This document shows positions 1 through 9,560 of a DNA stretch of 64,000 bases, piece by piece. The notes beneath the pieces are model-generated. The model was not told where the DNA came from, did not search any database, and saw nothing but the letters and a program-made list of their open reading frames with translations. The stretch covers positions 248,001 to 312,000 of the forward strand of contig KV419394.1 of the NCBI GenBank assembly GCA_001630475.1, given 5' to 3'. This stretch comes from Sistotremastrum niveocremeum HHB9708. Taxonomy: Eukaryota > Basidiomycota > Agaricomycetes > Sistotremastrales > Sistotremastraceae. The translations under genes and the position numbers were made by a program. How positions within the stretch are numbered: the first letter of the stretch is position 1; every line of letters begins with the position of its first letter.

Positions 1-1726
1 TATAATGCACTCCGGGCATTGGCATCTGCAGAATCTGGATACTATGCCGGACCCCTCCGCCTTCTTGCCCAAGAAATCTGGGAACGATTTAATCGAGGGA
101 CCATCGAGCCCTTGATACCCAATCCGACCAAATCTTCCAATGTCGTACCCTGTAATCTTATTACAGGCGAAGACAGGCGTGAAGTCTCTCCAGACGCACG
201 TCTTCAAAGCTGCACCATAGAAATGCTTACTCTGTTGCAACGCTTCCATGTTGGCGTCGTTGACGAAATCCAGATGATGGCTGACAGAGATCGTGGTGGT
301 TCCTGGACATTTGCTCTCATCGCTTCCAATGTCAGGGAGCTCCATCTTTGTGGCGAAGAAACAGCAGTTCCTCTCGTCAGATCGATGTTGAAGGAGACCG
401 GCGATGACTTAACCGTCAAATACTACAAACGGCTCACTCCCATGCATGTGGACACGGAGAGCTTGAATGGTAATTGGGCAAACGTCCGCAAAGGGGACTG
501 TGTAGTCACCTTCTCCCGCGATGGAATCTTCGCTCTCAAGAGGCAGATCGAAGCGGTCACTGGTCTCCGGTGCGCAGTCGCCTACGGCAGGCTGCCCCCG
601 GAAATCCGAAGTGAACAGGCAGCACTCTTCAATGACCCAGACAGTGGATACGATGTCATGGTCGCCAGCGATGCCGTCGGAATGGGTCTTAACTTGTATG
701 CACCAAATTTGTCTTCCTCGGCTACTCGTCCAATTCATTTATTGTCTTAGGAAAATCAAACGGATTGTCTTCGCCATGCTCCACAAATTCAATGGCGCCG
801 AGAGAGCACCATTACCGATCTCGCAAGTCAAACAGATTGCGGGTCGAGCTGGGCGCTATGGACTGCACGGCGACACTCCCTCACCGGGCCTCGCAACTAC
901 GTTCTACCCCGCCGATCTTCCATGGCTGAAACATGCTATTGATCAGCCGAACAAACCCCTCCAACGGGCGATAAGATCATTCGTTCTCGACGATATCCGC
1001 AAGTTCATATACCTTCTTCCAGAAGGCGTCTCATTAAGAGAGATATCGGACCTACTTCTGGCATGTGCTCGTGTAGGAAAAGAGTATACCCTCGCGGGAG
1101 GTTCATTGAACGATGCCTCAATCGTTCTTGATCAGTATATCAGGGAACTCTCAGTCGAAGAGCGCTTCCTCTTCTGGTTGTCACCTCACGCGTGTGGCAA
1201 AAGTACGCCAGAGGGCGCCGTATCTGTCCTCTTTGCCCAGGCGCACGTTCGAGGTGATCCAATAACTCCTACGCAATGCTTAGCGGGGACCGGCATGTTG
1301 GAAACTCACCTTTCTATCAAAGCAAAGATGCTCTCCGGGGACCCGCCTCGAGCCTCCGGATATATTCTCAACTTGCTAGAATCCCTACACAAGTGTCTCG
1401 AGCTATACATATGGTATGCGTACCGCCTCCCTTCAACTTTCGCATACGCTCGAGAAGCTGTCGCTCTCCAGAAGGAGGTCCAAAGTTCGATAGAGTGGGG
1501 TCTACAGGGTATTGCGGAGAGGAGAGCATTGAACCGCGTCCCTCATGATGCTAAAGCCTGGCAGCAGAAACGACAGGATGAAAAAATCGAGTTCACTAAT
1601 CGTTCTATCGGATCTCAAACAGTCACCGACTTCTCATCTACGCCGCAACCTCCCAGTCTGGTGAAAATGTTCAACAAAGATCTGATGAGACCGCCTCGAG
1701 CGAGACGAGCATCCAGGGTGCCGTAA
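1..1726 (+). CDS. SUV3: SUV3-type mitochondrial ATP-dependent RNA helicase, 5' end cut by the window
   Basis: Partial DExH-box RNA helicase of the SUV3/SUPV3L1 family, the helicase that works with an exoribonuclease in the mitochondrial RNA degradosome. The reading frame is open at base 1, so the N-terminus including the Walker A loop lies outside the window. Exons are 1..695 and 751..1726, with a 55-bp intron 696..750; splicing gives 556 visible residues. Seen: the GYYAGPLRLLAQEIWERF stretch after motif I, the Walker B variant VVDEIQMMADRDRGGSW, the VASDAVGMGLNL motif V region ending at the intron, and motif VI QIAGRAGRYG just after it. The rest matches in place and length the helical SUV3 C-terminal region. 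The tail is basic (RPPRARRASRVP). Family assignment is firm; mitochondrial location is inferred from the family because the targeting peptide is missing. Confidence 0.93.
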
Positions 1727-2108
1727 CTGCGCCCATCCCCGTCCGATCCCTCACTTCCTCAATCTCATGTCGCTTTTCATTGGCCATCTCTCCTCACCGT
1801 GCTGACCTTTGCATTCCTTCACATATCTCTTCATCCTTCCGCAAAATATTGCATGACATGTCTCAACCTATATGTATTTCATTTGCTTTGCTAGCTTTCA
1901 AGCGTGTACTATCTATTCGTTATCATATGGGTCAAAGTATATAATCCAACCAGAATCACCTGTCATAGCTCCTGTCATACACCTTTTCGGCGCTAAACTA
2001 TATTTTTCGGCGTTCGGGTAACGTCCTGAACCGGGCATGACCTCCATGTCGGTGTTGTACACGAGAACCGTCTCAAGCTAGCAGAACGACCGTATTCTCC
2101 CGTCCATT

Positions 2109-3486
2109 ATGAGTTTATCAGGTATGCCCAATTTCGTTGCTTGTACGTCCAGTATTGATGAGTGCTCATAATTGGCAGATCTGAACGTAAACTCCTTGTT
2201 CAATGTGAAAGGCAAGATCGCCGTTGTGAGCGGTGGAGGATCCGGGCTGGGAGAGATGATCGCTAGTGCCTTTGTGGAGAATGGAGCGAAGGTCTATATT
2301 GCCTCTAGAAAGGAGAAGCAGCTGAAAGAGGTGCGTTGACTGTCTCGTCGAACCATTCGAACCACGCTAATGCGACATTCAGGTGTCCGAAAGACTGAAT
2401 AAAGGCCATCCGGGGAGCTGTCATTATATTGTTGCTGATCTTGGCGTATGTACATTTCGGTGTTGAGCGGTCGAGAGCTTGGAGTGTAGCTGACGGCGCT
2501 CCAGTCGAAAGCCGGTTGTGATGCTCTCATCAGAGCTATCAAGGAGAAGGAGACCAAAATTCACATCCTCGTGAACAACTCCGGCGTTACATGGGGTGCA
2601 AAGTGGGATGACTTCCCCGAGAAAGAAGGTAAGAGTCTCCAAAATTTGCCTCTTCTGATGCTGAATATTTCGAAGGATGGGATAGGGTTATGGCGCTCAA
2701 TGTCAAGAGCATATTTTACAGTATGTTCATATTTCTATCCTCGGATAGCTCGTAGCTTATTTTCACCGTGAAGTGACCTCTGGGTACGTGGAATCGACTC
2801 ATTCTTAATTCTGGGCACGTCTTTAACGCGCGCCATAGCCTCACCGAGCTCTTGGCTAAGGACTCGACGAATCAGGATCCGGGTCGTGTGATCAACATTT
2901 CGTCAGTAGCTGGCATACAAACGGTAGCTGAAGGATCCTCCCTTGCAGAGAAGGGACAGGGATTATGGAGCTGTGCGTGAACCCAGATCTTCATGTGCTA
3001 CTCGACTCACTCGCTGTTTCATAGACAACACAAGTAAAGCTGCTGGTACGTATCGTCCATCTCTTAACAAGAATATTCGACATGTCCCTCATTCCATTCT
3101 CAGTCAACCATCTTACCTCCTTGATGGCGAGCTCTCTTGCACCTAGATTTATTACTGTGAACGCCATTCTCCCTGGGTAATACTTTGTATACGCCATGAT
3201 GTTCAGAAGTTCTGATGAACCTTTCCGCAGTGTCTTCCCATCGAAGATGACTGCCTTCGGCTTCAAGACACACGGCGAAAAAATGGCCGTAGGTCAACCT
3301 ATGGGTAAGTCTTGTTTTCTGGACTGCGGTCTCGATTCACTTATGTACTTCGATTCAGGACGTGTGGGATCTGCTCGCGATATGGCGGGACTCGCTCTCT
3401 TCCTAGTTTCTCCAGCATCTGCTCACATCACTGGTTCGCATATACCTATCGACGGCGGAGCTACGGTATCGCAGGGCAAATTGTAA
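2109..3486 (+). CDS. Short-chain dehydrogenase/reductase (RhlG-like), 11 exons
   Basis: NAD(P)-dependent classical SDR of 278 residues. Exons: 2109..2121, 2179..2330, 2383..2445, 2505..2628, 2676..2720, 2775..2784, 2839..2972, 3025..3045, 3104..3176, 3231..3304, 3359..3486; the sum is 837 nt and in frame throughout. Seen: cofactor loop SGGGSGLGEMIA near residue 20, LVNNSGVTWG (NNAG-like), catalytic Ser in RVINISSVAG, active-site YNTSK, then NAILPGVFPSKMT and the C-terminal ITGSHIPIDGGATVSQGKL. The closest remembered relatives are fungal proteins annotated as rhamnolipid-type 3-oxoacyl-ACP reductases; the real substrate cannot be read from sequence. The first exon is 13 nt and exon 6 only 10 nt. 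It follows SUV3 on the same strand after a 382-bp gap in which I see no gene. Confidence 0.93.
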
Positions 3487-4502
3487 TGGGATGTATCACT
3501 GAGCTACTGATCGTCGCGCATACCTCCCTCAAGTCGTGACTTTAGTGAGGCGAGCGCCATCCCTCTGAAGAGTCTGAACCACACTCAAGCTCGCTCGGTG
3601 GTCTGGATTCCTATTTCTTACACTATCTTGTATCTTCATCTGTCGCTGTGGTTGCTCTGTACGCAATAGATTTTATTTATTGATGCTCTGCGTGGCCGTC
3701 GTTATTTGCGCTAGAATAAATGCCCTGCTCGGCTGCTCGGCTGCGAGGTGAACAAACATTGCCCGAGGAGCCCGGGCTCGGCAGTAGCCCTCATGGGATT
3801 TTAGCATGCACGTGCAGGACATGGCCCGTGCACGATCCTGGGGTATATAAGGCTCGTATCTCTGTATGACTTTTCTTCATACTTACCTTGATGGCATGTA
3901 TCCCTTCACGTAATTGGGTATATGTGTCATGGAAACTCCGCATAGCACGGCGACCCTGTTCCATAGCGGAGGAGCTGTGACATGTATGGGGAAACCCCTC
4001 ATGCACCGTCTAAATATTTTCCTGTGCAGGATTGGCCCCTCGGGCTAACCTGCCCTCTTTTTTTTGGCAACTTCGTAGTCCTAACCCTAACCATAGTACG
4101 TAGCCAATAGAATCGATGCGTTTAATCTGGATCTCACATTATCAATCTTGATCTGATTACCGTGGACTTCTCTTCCTCCGGTCAGCCTTCAAGCGCCGAA
4201 GCCTCTTCAAGTTAGCTCCTCTGCAGATCTGTACATATATTTCGCAAGTCAGCTACCTTTCAATCTTAGAAGTTATCGCTGCTATAGGTAAATATACCTC
4301 ACTTCTCAAATTCATTGATCGCTGATGGACAGCGCAGGTTTGGTCGATATAAGCCTCCAGCTGTCAGACTCATATCCTTCGTTCATTCGAGTAAATTTCT
4401 GTTGCTACTCTACCTTCAGAGAAATTATCTGACCACGCATTTATAGACATCTTTGAGATCACATTATACTGGGCTTCACATTGTCACAGTGATAATACCG
4501 AA
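3487..4502. other. Intergenic region with a TATA-like box and a short telomere-like motif
   Basis: About 1 kb with no supportable gene. It holds a CTCGGCTG-type short repeat near 3727, a TATATAA box near 3843 and a CCTAACCCTAACC stretch at 4080..4092, about two units of the fungal telomere repeat. It presumably carries the 3' end of the dehydrogenase transcript and the promoter of the first MYND gene. Open frames here are short and lack any recognisable pattern. Confidence 0.5.
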
Positions 4503-5843
4503 ATGGCACGAGGATGCTCAGTCTGTGGGACCCCAACATCGAAGACCTGTACCGGATGTTCCAGAGCGACGTACTGCAGCAAAGAATGTCAAAGTGAAGA
4601 CTGGGTCTGTCACATTGTAGAGTGCGACAAACCCGGGCGCAAGGTCACGAGCGCCGACCGCCTCGCTGCTCGAGTCTTGCGAGGAGACTCTCGTCTCTTG
4701 ACTTACGACGCTGCAGTCAAGTTCGGCTTTGTCGGAACAGAAGGTCCTGAGGAAGAAGAGATTCTCATTGGCATGTATGCTGAAGTGATTCGGGACATCG
4801 GAGTCAAGCCGTCCGCCCTAACCAAATGGCGCGAAGCAGGCCCTGGGGTATTGCATGCCGAGCTAATGGCGGCGTACAGGGAGACCCCGAAGAAAATTTC
4901 GGGAGCCAATTTTAATTGGCTCTCTACACATGCTCATCTTTTCGAACCCAAGAACGCGTTGGAGCCCATGCGAGAGAGACAAGAGTTCAGACAGAAAGAA
5001 GTCTGGAAATTCATTACGCGCTCTAGCGAAGAAGTTTCGTTGAAAGATATCGAGAACGAGATGAAGGATTGGCCGGCGGACAAGGTCATCTGTCACCAGC
5101 ACTATATCAGGACATGCACTGCTCCTTCACCATATCCATCGGTGGCGGATTGGGCTGTTCTTTTCGGCTTCTGTGTCTTCAAAGAAGGTACTCAAGACCA
5201 CTATTTCCTCCATCATCTCTACCTTCGCCTTATTTCCAGATGCACCTTCGATCAATTCTGTGCAGCGTTCTCCTCAGGAGGTCTGCTGGACCTAATGGAT
5301 TCCATGGGCTTAGAGTCCGCTCGCAGAGAACTGCCAACGGATTGTCAGACCGTCATATCCTTGTCTCCCTTACATATTCCGACCATCTGGCATCTCCAGA
5401 GTCTAGGAGACATCCACAATCCATTCCCCCAACCGGCGGTTCTTATTCCATATGGGTTCGCCAATTGTCGCGATGCAGACGAAGTCGCCCGTCTCAGGCG
5501 TTTCTGGATGAGCGTACTCAAGGACCCGAATCTCTCCCTCGAGCAGCTCCAGACAGCTACCGAGAACGACCGCATATACGAGTATCTTGCGAGCATGCCG
5601 AATTTTCAGACGACGAAAGCAGAGAAAAGGTTTCTCCGCCGTATATTCACAACGAACAACTATACCATCCTCGGAATCAAATACGGTTCATCTCATCGGG
5701 CTCAACGACAGCGGCTGAATGCCATTGTCGAGTTTATTATGATCCAGTGCATGGCGCGCATCGCCATCGTCAGTGGAAACTCGGTTATGCTGAACCGCGT
5801 CTCCGCATTGTGGAGTCGAAGGCTCACCGAAACTGTGTTCTAA
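4503..5843 (+). CDS. MYND-type zinc-finger protein, array copy 1
   Basis: Intronless, 446 residues, first and most divergent of five paralogues. The N-terminus is a MYND zinc finger with all eight ligands: C5-x2-C8, C16-x2-C19, C25-x3-C29 and H37-x3-C41 (YCSKECQSEDWVCHIVEC). MYND fingers bind proline-rich partner peptides, so a protein-interaction role is inferred. After it comes a roughly 350-residue region shared only with the neighbouring copies: ADRLAARVL, GVKPSALTKWREAG, IPYGFANCRDADEVARL and EKRFLRRIFTTNNY. No SET domain, ankyrin repeat or other catalytic domain is visible. It differs from the others by an insertion around the HAEL motif and a longer C-terminus ending RRLTETVF. Start chosen because the MYND cysteines follow at once. 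Confidence 0.9.
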   Translation: MARGCSVCGTPTSKTCTGCSRATYCSKECQSEDWVCHIVECDKPGRKVTSADRLAARVLRGDSRLLTYDAAVKFGFVGTEGPEEEEILIGMYAEVIRDIGVKPSALTKWREAGPGVLHAELMAAYRETPKKISGANFNWLSTHAHLFEPKNALEPMRERQEFRQKEVWKFITRSSEEVSLKDIENEMKDWPADKVICHQHYIRTCTAPSPYPSVADWAVLFGFCVFKEGTQDHYFLHHLYLRLISRCTFDQFCAAFSSGGLLDLMDSMGLESARRELPTDCQTVISLSPLHIPTIWHLQSLGDIHNPFPQPAVLIPYGFANCRDADEVARLRRFWMSVLKDPNLSLEQLQTATENDRIYEYLASMPNFQTTKAEKRFLRRIFTTNNYTILGIKYGSSHRAQRQRLNAIVEFIMIQCMARIAIVSGNSVMLNRVSALWSRRLTETVF

Positions 5844-6150
5844 TTCACAGAAGATTCCGATACCGTCGACATCCACAATACTGAACTCTCCATTGACAGT
5901 CCAACCATTGTTTTTATCGATATTCATCTGAATCGCCGGGTTCACGTTGACTGTAAATGTAAATGTATCTCGATGATGTACTGAAGCGTTCTCTTTCGAT
6001 TTATGACACTGAAATAAATTCCGTGATGGGGACGCTGTTTTATAATCATGACGAACTGAATCTATAAAGGTCGAAAAATGAGAATCAGACACGATGATCC
6101 GGAGACGGGTCGCGACTTGCGGAGCACTGCACCCTACCAGTTCTGCTTCG

Positions 6151-7673
6151 TCCAACTATCGCGATGCTTTCCTAGTGAAGGACTCATCTTAATTGTGGTT
6201 GCACTTTCGACACGTCTGTGTAGTATCTCTGTTCGTCGTCGACTTCGAAGAAGAAAAAGCATAACGTTTGCCGTGCAAATTTGCTCCTCAAGTTCTGCAA
6301 AGCATCCTCGACAACGTCTAGTGCGGCTCTCAATCAATCTCCTTGTGAAATTGCGTACTGATACCCCATCTCAGGTGCTCACAGAGCAGTCTTGAAGCCA
6401 TCGACCTGGTATACTGAGATAACCGCCGATGACTCGAAGCTGCTTAGTTTGCGGCACCCCCACAAAGAAGACGTGCACTGGCTGCTCGAACGCTGCATAC
6501 TGCTCCAGAACATGCCAGGCCGAAGACTGGATTTCTCACATAGTGGACTGCGATATTCCAGGACGCGAGCTCACGACTGCCGACCATCTCGCTGCCAGTG
6601 TCTTCAAACAAGATTCCACCTTCATGAAAGGCGAGACTGCACGAGATTATGGATATTACAGAGTTTTGGGGGGCCCAGAAGAGAGCAAGATCCTCGATGC
6701 TATCTGGATGGAGATCATTCTCACCATTGGCGTGAAGCCCCTTACCCTCCATAAATGGCGCGTCGAAGGCCGACTCCACGCAGAGCTAGTCGCGACTTAT
6801 GGCAGGACATCGAAGAGAATCTCAGACGTGAACTTCGCATGGCTTCGTGAACACCCCGAAGTCTTTGATCCCAAAGGCAAAAGTATCTCCATCGAGGAGA
6901 ACGCACATGAAGTCCGACTTGCCGCTTGGAGGTTTATAGGGGGATCTGAGAGCGATTCTCTGGCGGATATGAAACGAAAATCGAAAGACTGGCCTACCTA
7001 CAAACACAGCTGCTTCCATTTCTATGGCATGGTCGTCGCGGATGGAGGACCCTCGATTGGAAACTCGGTCCCATGGGTCAGATTTGGCTTTTGCGTGTTT
7101 AACACTCGGAAAGGCATCCCTCTCCGACAATTATATCGCGATCTCGTCGAAAAATGCACATTCGACGAATTCTGCGAGGCTTACAAAAAATCTCGCCTTA
7201 TCGAGCTGATCGATAGCAAGGGTCTGAAAGCCCAGCGCATGCAAATGCCCGAGCATTTCGAGACCGTCCTTTCTCAATCTCCCGATTACGTCGCCACTAT
7301 TTGGTTCCTCAGAGCCTATATCACAGCTCAAAACGAAGCCCTCCCCGATCCAGTCATTCTCATGCCCTATGGATACGCCAATTGTCGAGATAAATCGGAG
7401 TTGACCCGTCTCACACGATTTTATGCCAAGGTCCTGAAAGAATGGGTCATTCCTCCCTTGGAGCTGCACAACGCTGCCGTCCGCGATCAGATTTACGAAT
7501 ATCTTTCTCAGCTTCCGGTTTTCGAATCGACCACTGCCGAGAGGCGCTTCTTGAAGCGCGTCTTAAAAACACAGAATTGGTGGTTATTCGGTGGCAGCTC
7601 ATCGACTGCAACTCAATGGATCCAACTCTCGGCATTCGTGGATTTAATGCTCCTGCATCATCTTACCAACTGA
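6151..7673 (+). repeat. Tandem segmental duplication, unit 1 (flank plus MYND copy 2)
   Basis: The roughly 280 bp before copy 2 align by eye with the roughly 270 bp before copy 3: both begin TCCAACTATCGC, share GTGCAAATTTGCTCC, and end with GAGATAACC a few bases before the start codon. The duplicated unit therefore includes promoter and 5' leader, not just the coding region. The flanks have diverged by scattered substitutions and small indels, so the event is not very recent. Confidence 0.75.
6429..7673 (+). CDS. MYND-type zinc-finger protein, array copy 2
   Basis: Intronless, 414 residues. MYND ligands C5, C8, C16, C19, C25, C29, H37 and C41 are all present (YCSRTCQAEDWISHIVDC). Family motifs in order: GRELTTADHLAASVF, GVKPLTLHKWRVEGRLHAEL, KCTFDEFCEAY, MPEHFETVLSQSPDY, MPYGYANCRD, ERRFLKRVLKTQN, and a C-terminal STATQWIQLSAFVDLMLLHH that reads as one amphipathic or membrane-skimming helix. 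It is closest to copy 3, with which it shares length, nearly all motifs and the upstream flank. No enzymatic domain is seen. Probably a nuclear or cytosolic adaptor, from the MYND fold alone; the biological role is unknown. Confidence 0.9.
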   Translation: MTRSCLVCGTPTKKTCTGCSNAAYCSRTCQAEDWISHIVDCDIPGRELTTADHLAASVFKQDSTFMKGETARDYGYYRVLGGPEESKILDAIWMEIILTIGVKPLTLHKWRVEGRLHAELVATYGRTSKRISDVNFAWLREHPEVFDPKGKSISIEENAHEVRLAAWRFIGGSESDSLADMKRKSKDWPTYKHSCFHFYGMVVADGGPSIGNSVPWVRFGFCVFNTRKGIPLRQLYRDLVEKCTFDEFCEAYKKSRLIELIDSKGLKAQRMQMPEHFETVLSQSPDYVATIWFLRAYITAQNEALPDPVILMPYGYANCRDKSELTRLTRFYAKVLKEWVIPPLELHNAAVRDQIYEYLSQLPVFESTTAERRFLKRVLKTQNWWLFGGSSSTATQWIQLSAFVDLMLLHHLTN

Positions 7674-7872
7674 TAGGGTTTGACTCAATGTTCTGATCGA
7701 GTAATGATTATCGTGTATCTTTATGTTCGACTTTGCTGGTATCACCAATGAGAATTCATTCACATGAAACTTACGCATATGCATTGACCGCCGCGACGGA
7801 GCCTACAACTACTAGCCCAGTAATCGGACGCGCCCAAGCACTGTACCTAACTACCACCACCAACCCACTTTG

Positions 7873-9386
7873 TCCAACTATCGCTATGCATTACTAGTTC
7901 AGGTCCCATCTCAACTGTGATCGCACGTTCAACACCTTTGTGGATCCCTATTCGTCGTCAAATTCAAACAAAAGCACGATCTTCAAGGTGCAAATTTGCT
8001 CCAGCTCTGCGAAATATCCTAGACAAGGTCCCGTTCCGCTGTCAACCGAGTTGTCCTCATGATTTACATACTGAGATACCATCTTAGATATCCAAAGAGT
8101 AGTCCTGAAGCCACTGGCCTGCTATCTCGAGATAACCCTCAATGACTCGGAGCTGTATCGTTTGCGGCACCCTCACAAAAAAGACGTGCACTGGTTGCGC
8201 GAACACCGCATATTGCTCCAGGGCGTGCCAAACTGGGGATTGGCTATCTCATATAGTGGATTGCGAGAGTCCAGGACGCGAGCTGACCACCGCCGACCAT
8301 CTCGCAGCCAGCATCTTCAAGCATGATACCCACTACATGAAAGGCGATACGGCTAAGGATTATGGATATTTCAGAATCCAGAGTGCACAAGAGGGCACAA
8401 TATTGGATTCTATTTGGGTGGAAGTTATCTTCGCTGCTGGGGTGAAGCCTCCTACTCTCCATAAATGGCGCATCGAAGGTCGACTTCACCAAGAGGTGGT
8501 CGCGCTTTATCGAACGACAGCAAATCTGTCCCCAGTCAACCTCGCGTGGCTTCTTGATCATCCTACAATTTTTGATCCCGACCCAAACACCAGTCACATT
8601 ACGGACGCCGCACAGGATATGAAGCTTGTCGTTTGGCGATTCATAGGAGGGCCTCCAACCGACACCCTCGATGACTTGGATAGAAAAGCAGACGACTGGC
8701 CCTTATACAAACAGTGCTGCTTCCACTTCTACGTCATGGTCATGGCATATGGAGGCCCACTAGCTGCCCTTCCGGTTCCCTGGGTCGTGTTTGGCTATTG
8801 TGTCTTCAACTCTCCGGTAGACATGCCACTCCGACAATTATATCGTGATCTTATCGACAAATGCACATTCGAGGAGTTTTGCGAGGCCTACAGAGCGTCT
8901 CGTCTGGTCCAACTCATGGATAGCAAGGGATTCAGATCACGACGAATTCAAATGCCTGAGCATTTCGAGACGGTCCTTTCACAATCTCCGAATTACGTTT
9001 CGACCGTCTGGTACCTGAGGACGTATCTCATAGACCAAAGCGACGAACTCCCCGATCCCATGATCCTCCTTCCATACGGATTTGCCAATTGTCGAGACAG
9101 GGCGGAGTTTGCCCGTCTCATTCACTTCTACGCCAAAGTCCTCAGAGATTGGGCCATTCCTCCTCTAGCACTGCACGACGCTGCTGTGCATGATGGGATT
9201 TACGAATACGTATCTCGACTTCCAATATTCGAGTCTACCACCCCCGAAAGGCGTTTCTTAAAGCGCGTCTTGAAGACGCAAAATTGGTGGTTATTCGGGG
9301 GCAGTTCATCAACTGCAACTCAGTGGATCGAGCTTTCGGCGTTCGTATACCTGATGATCCTGTATCATGCGCGGAATCGAACTTAA
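7873..9386 (+). repeat. Tandem segmental duplication, unit 2 (flank plus MYND copy 3)
   Basis: Second copy of the unit at 6151..7673, offset by about 1.72 kb in direct orientation. The flank and coding parts show the same order of matching blocks. The roughly 200 bp between the two units (7674..7872) shows no match I can see. Confidence 0.75.
8142..9386 (+). CDS. MYND-type zinc-finger protein, array copy 3
   Basis: Intronless, 414 residues, the near twin of copy 2. MYND ligands are at the same positions (YCSRACQTGDWLSHIVDC). The shared domain carries GRELTTADHLAASIF, GVKPPTLHKWRIEGRLHQEV, KCTFEEFCEAY, MPEHFETVLSQSPNY, LPYGFANCRD and ERRFLKRVLKTQN, ending with STATQWIELSAFVYLMILYH. Differences from copy 2 are substitutions plus small length changes around residue 80 and residue 130, and the frame is intact, so both copies look functional. 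The 3' neighbour is the convergent CBM1 gene, whose stop codon is 175 bp away. Confidence 0.9.
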   Translation: MTRSCIVCGTLTKKTCTGCANTAYCSRACQTGDWLSHIVDCESPGRELTTADHLAASIFKHDTHYMKGDTAKDYGYFRIQSAQEGTILDSIWVEVIFAAGVKPPTLHKWRIEGRLHQEVVALYRTTANLSPVNLAWLLDHPTIFDPDPNTSHITDAAQDMKLVVWRFIGGPPTDTLDDLDRKADDWPLYKQCCFHFYVMVMAYGGPLAALPVPWVVFGYCVFNSPVDMPLRQLYRDLIDKCTFEEFCEAYRASRLVQLMDSKGFRSRRIQMPEHFETVLSQSPNYVSTVWYLRTYLIDQSDELPDPMILLPYGFANCRDRAEFARLIHFYAKVLRDWAIPPLALHDAAVHDGIYEYVSRLPIFESTTPERRFLKRVLKTQNWWLFGGSSSTATQWIELSAFVYLMILYHARNRT

Positions 9387-9560
9387 CCTCACACAGTACT
9401 CATTCCTATGATATATCGTGTATTTTATCATTAACCTTTCTATCTTTATCAATCATATTCCAGACGGTATATTGCCAGGCGCGTTCCCAGAGCAGAGTGG
9501 ACAAGCGATGCATACATCCGGACGAACTATCAGCAGAGATTCCAAACCCGAAACAATCGC

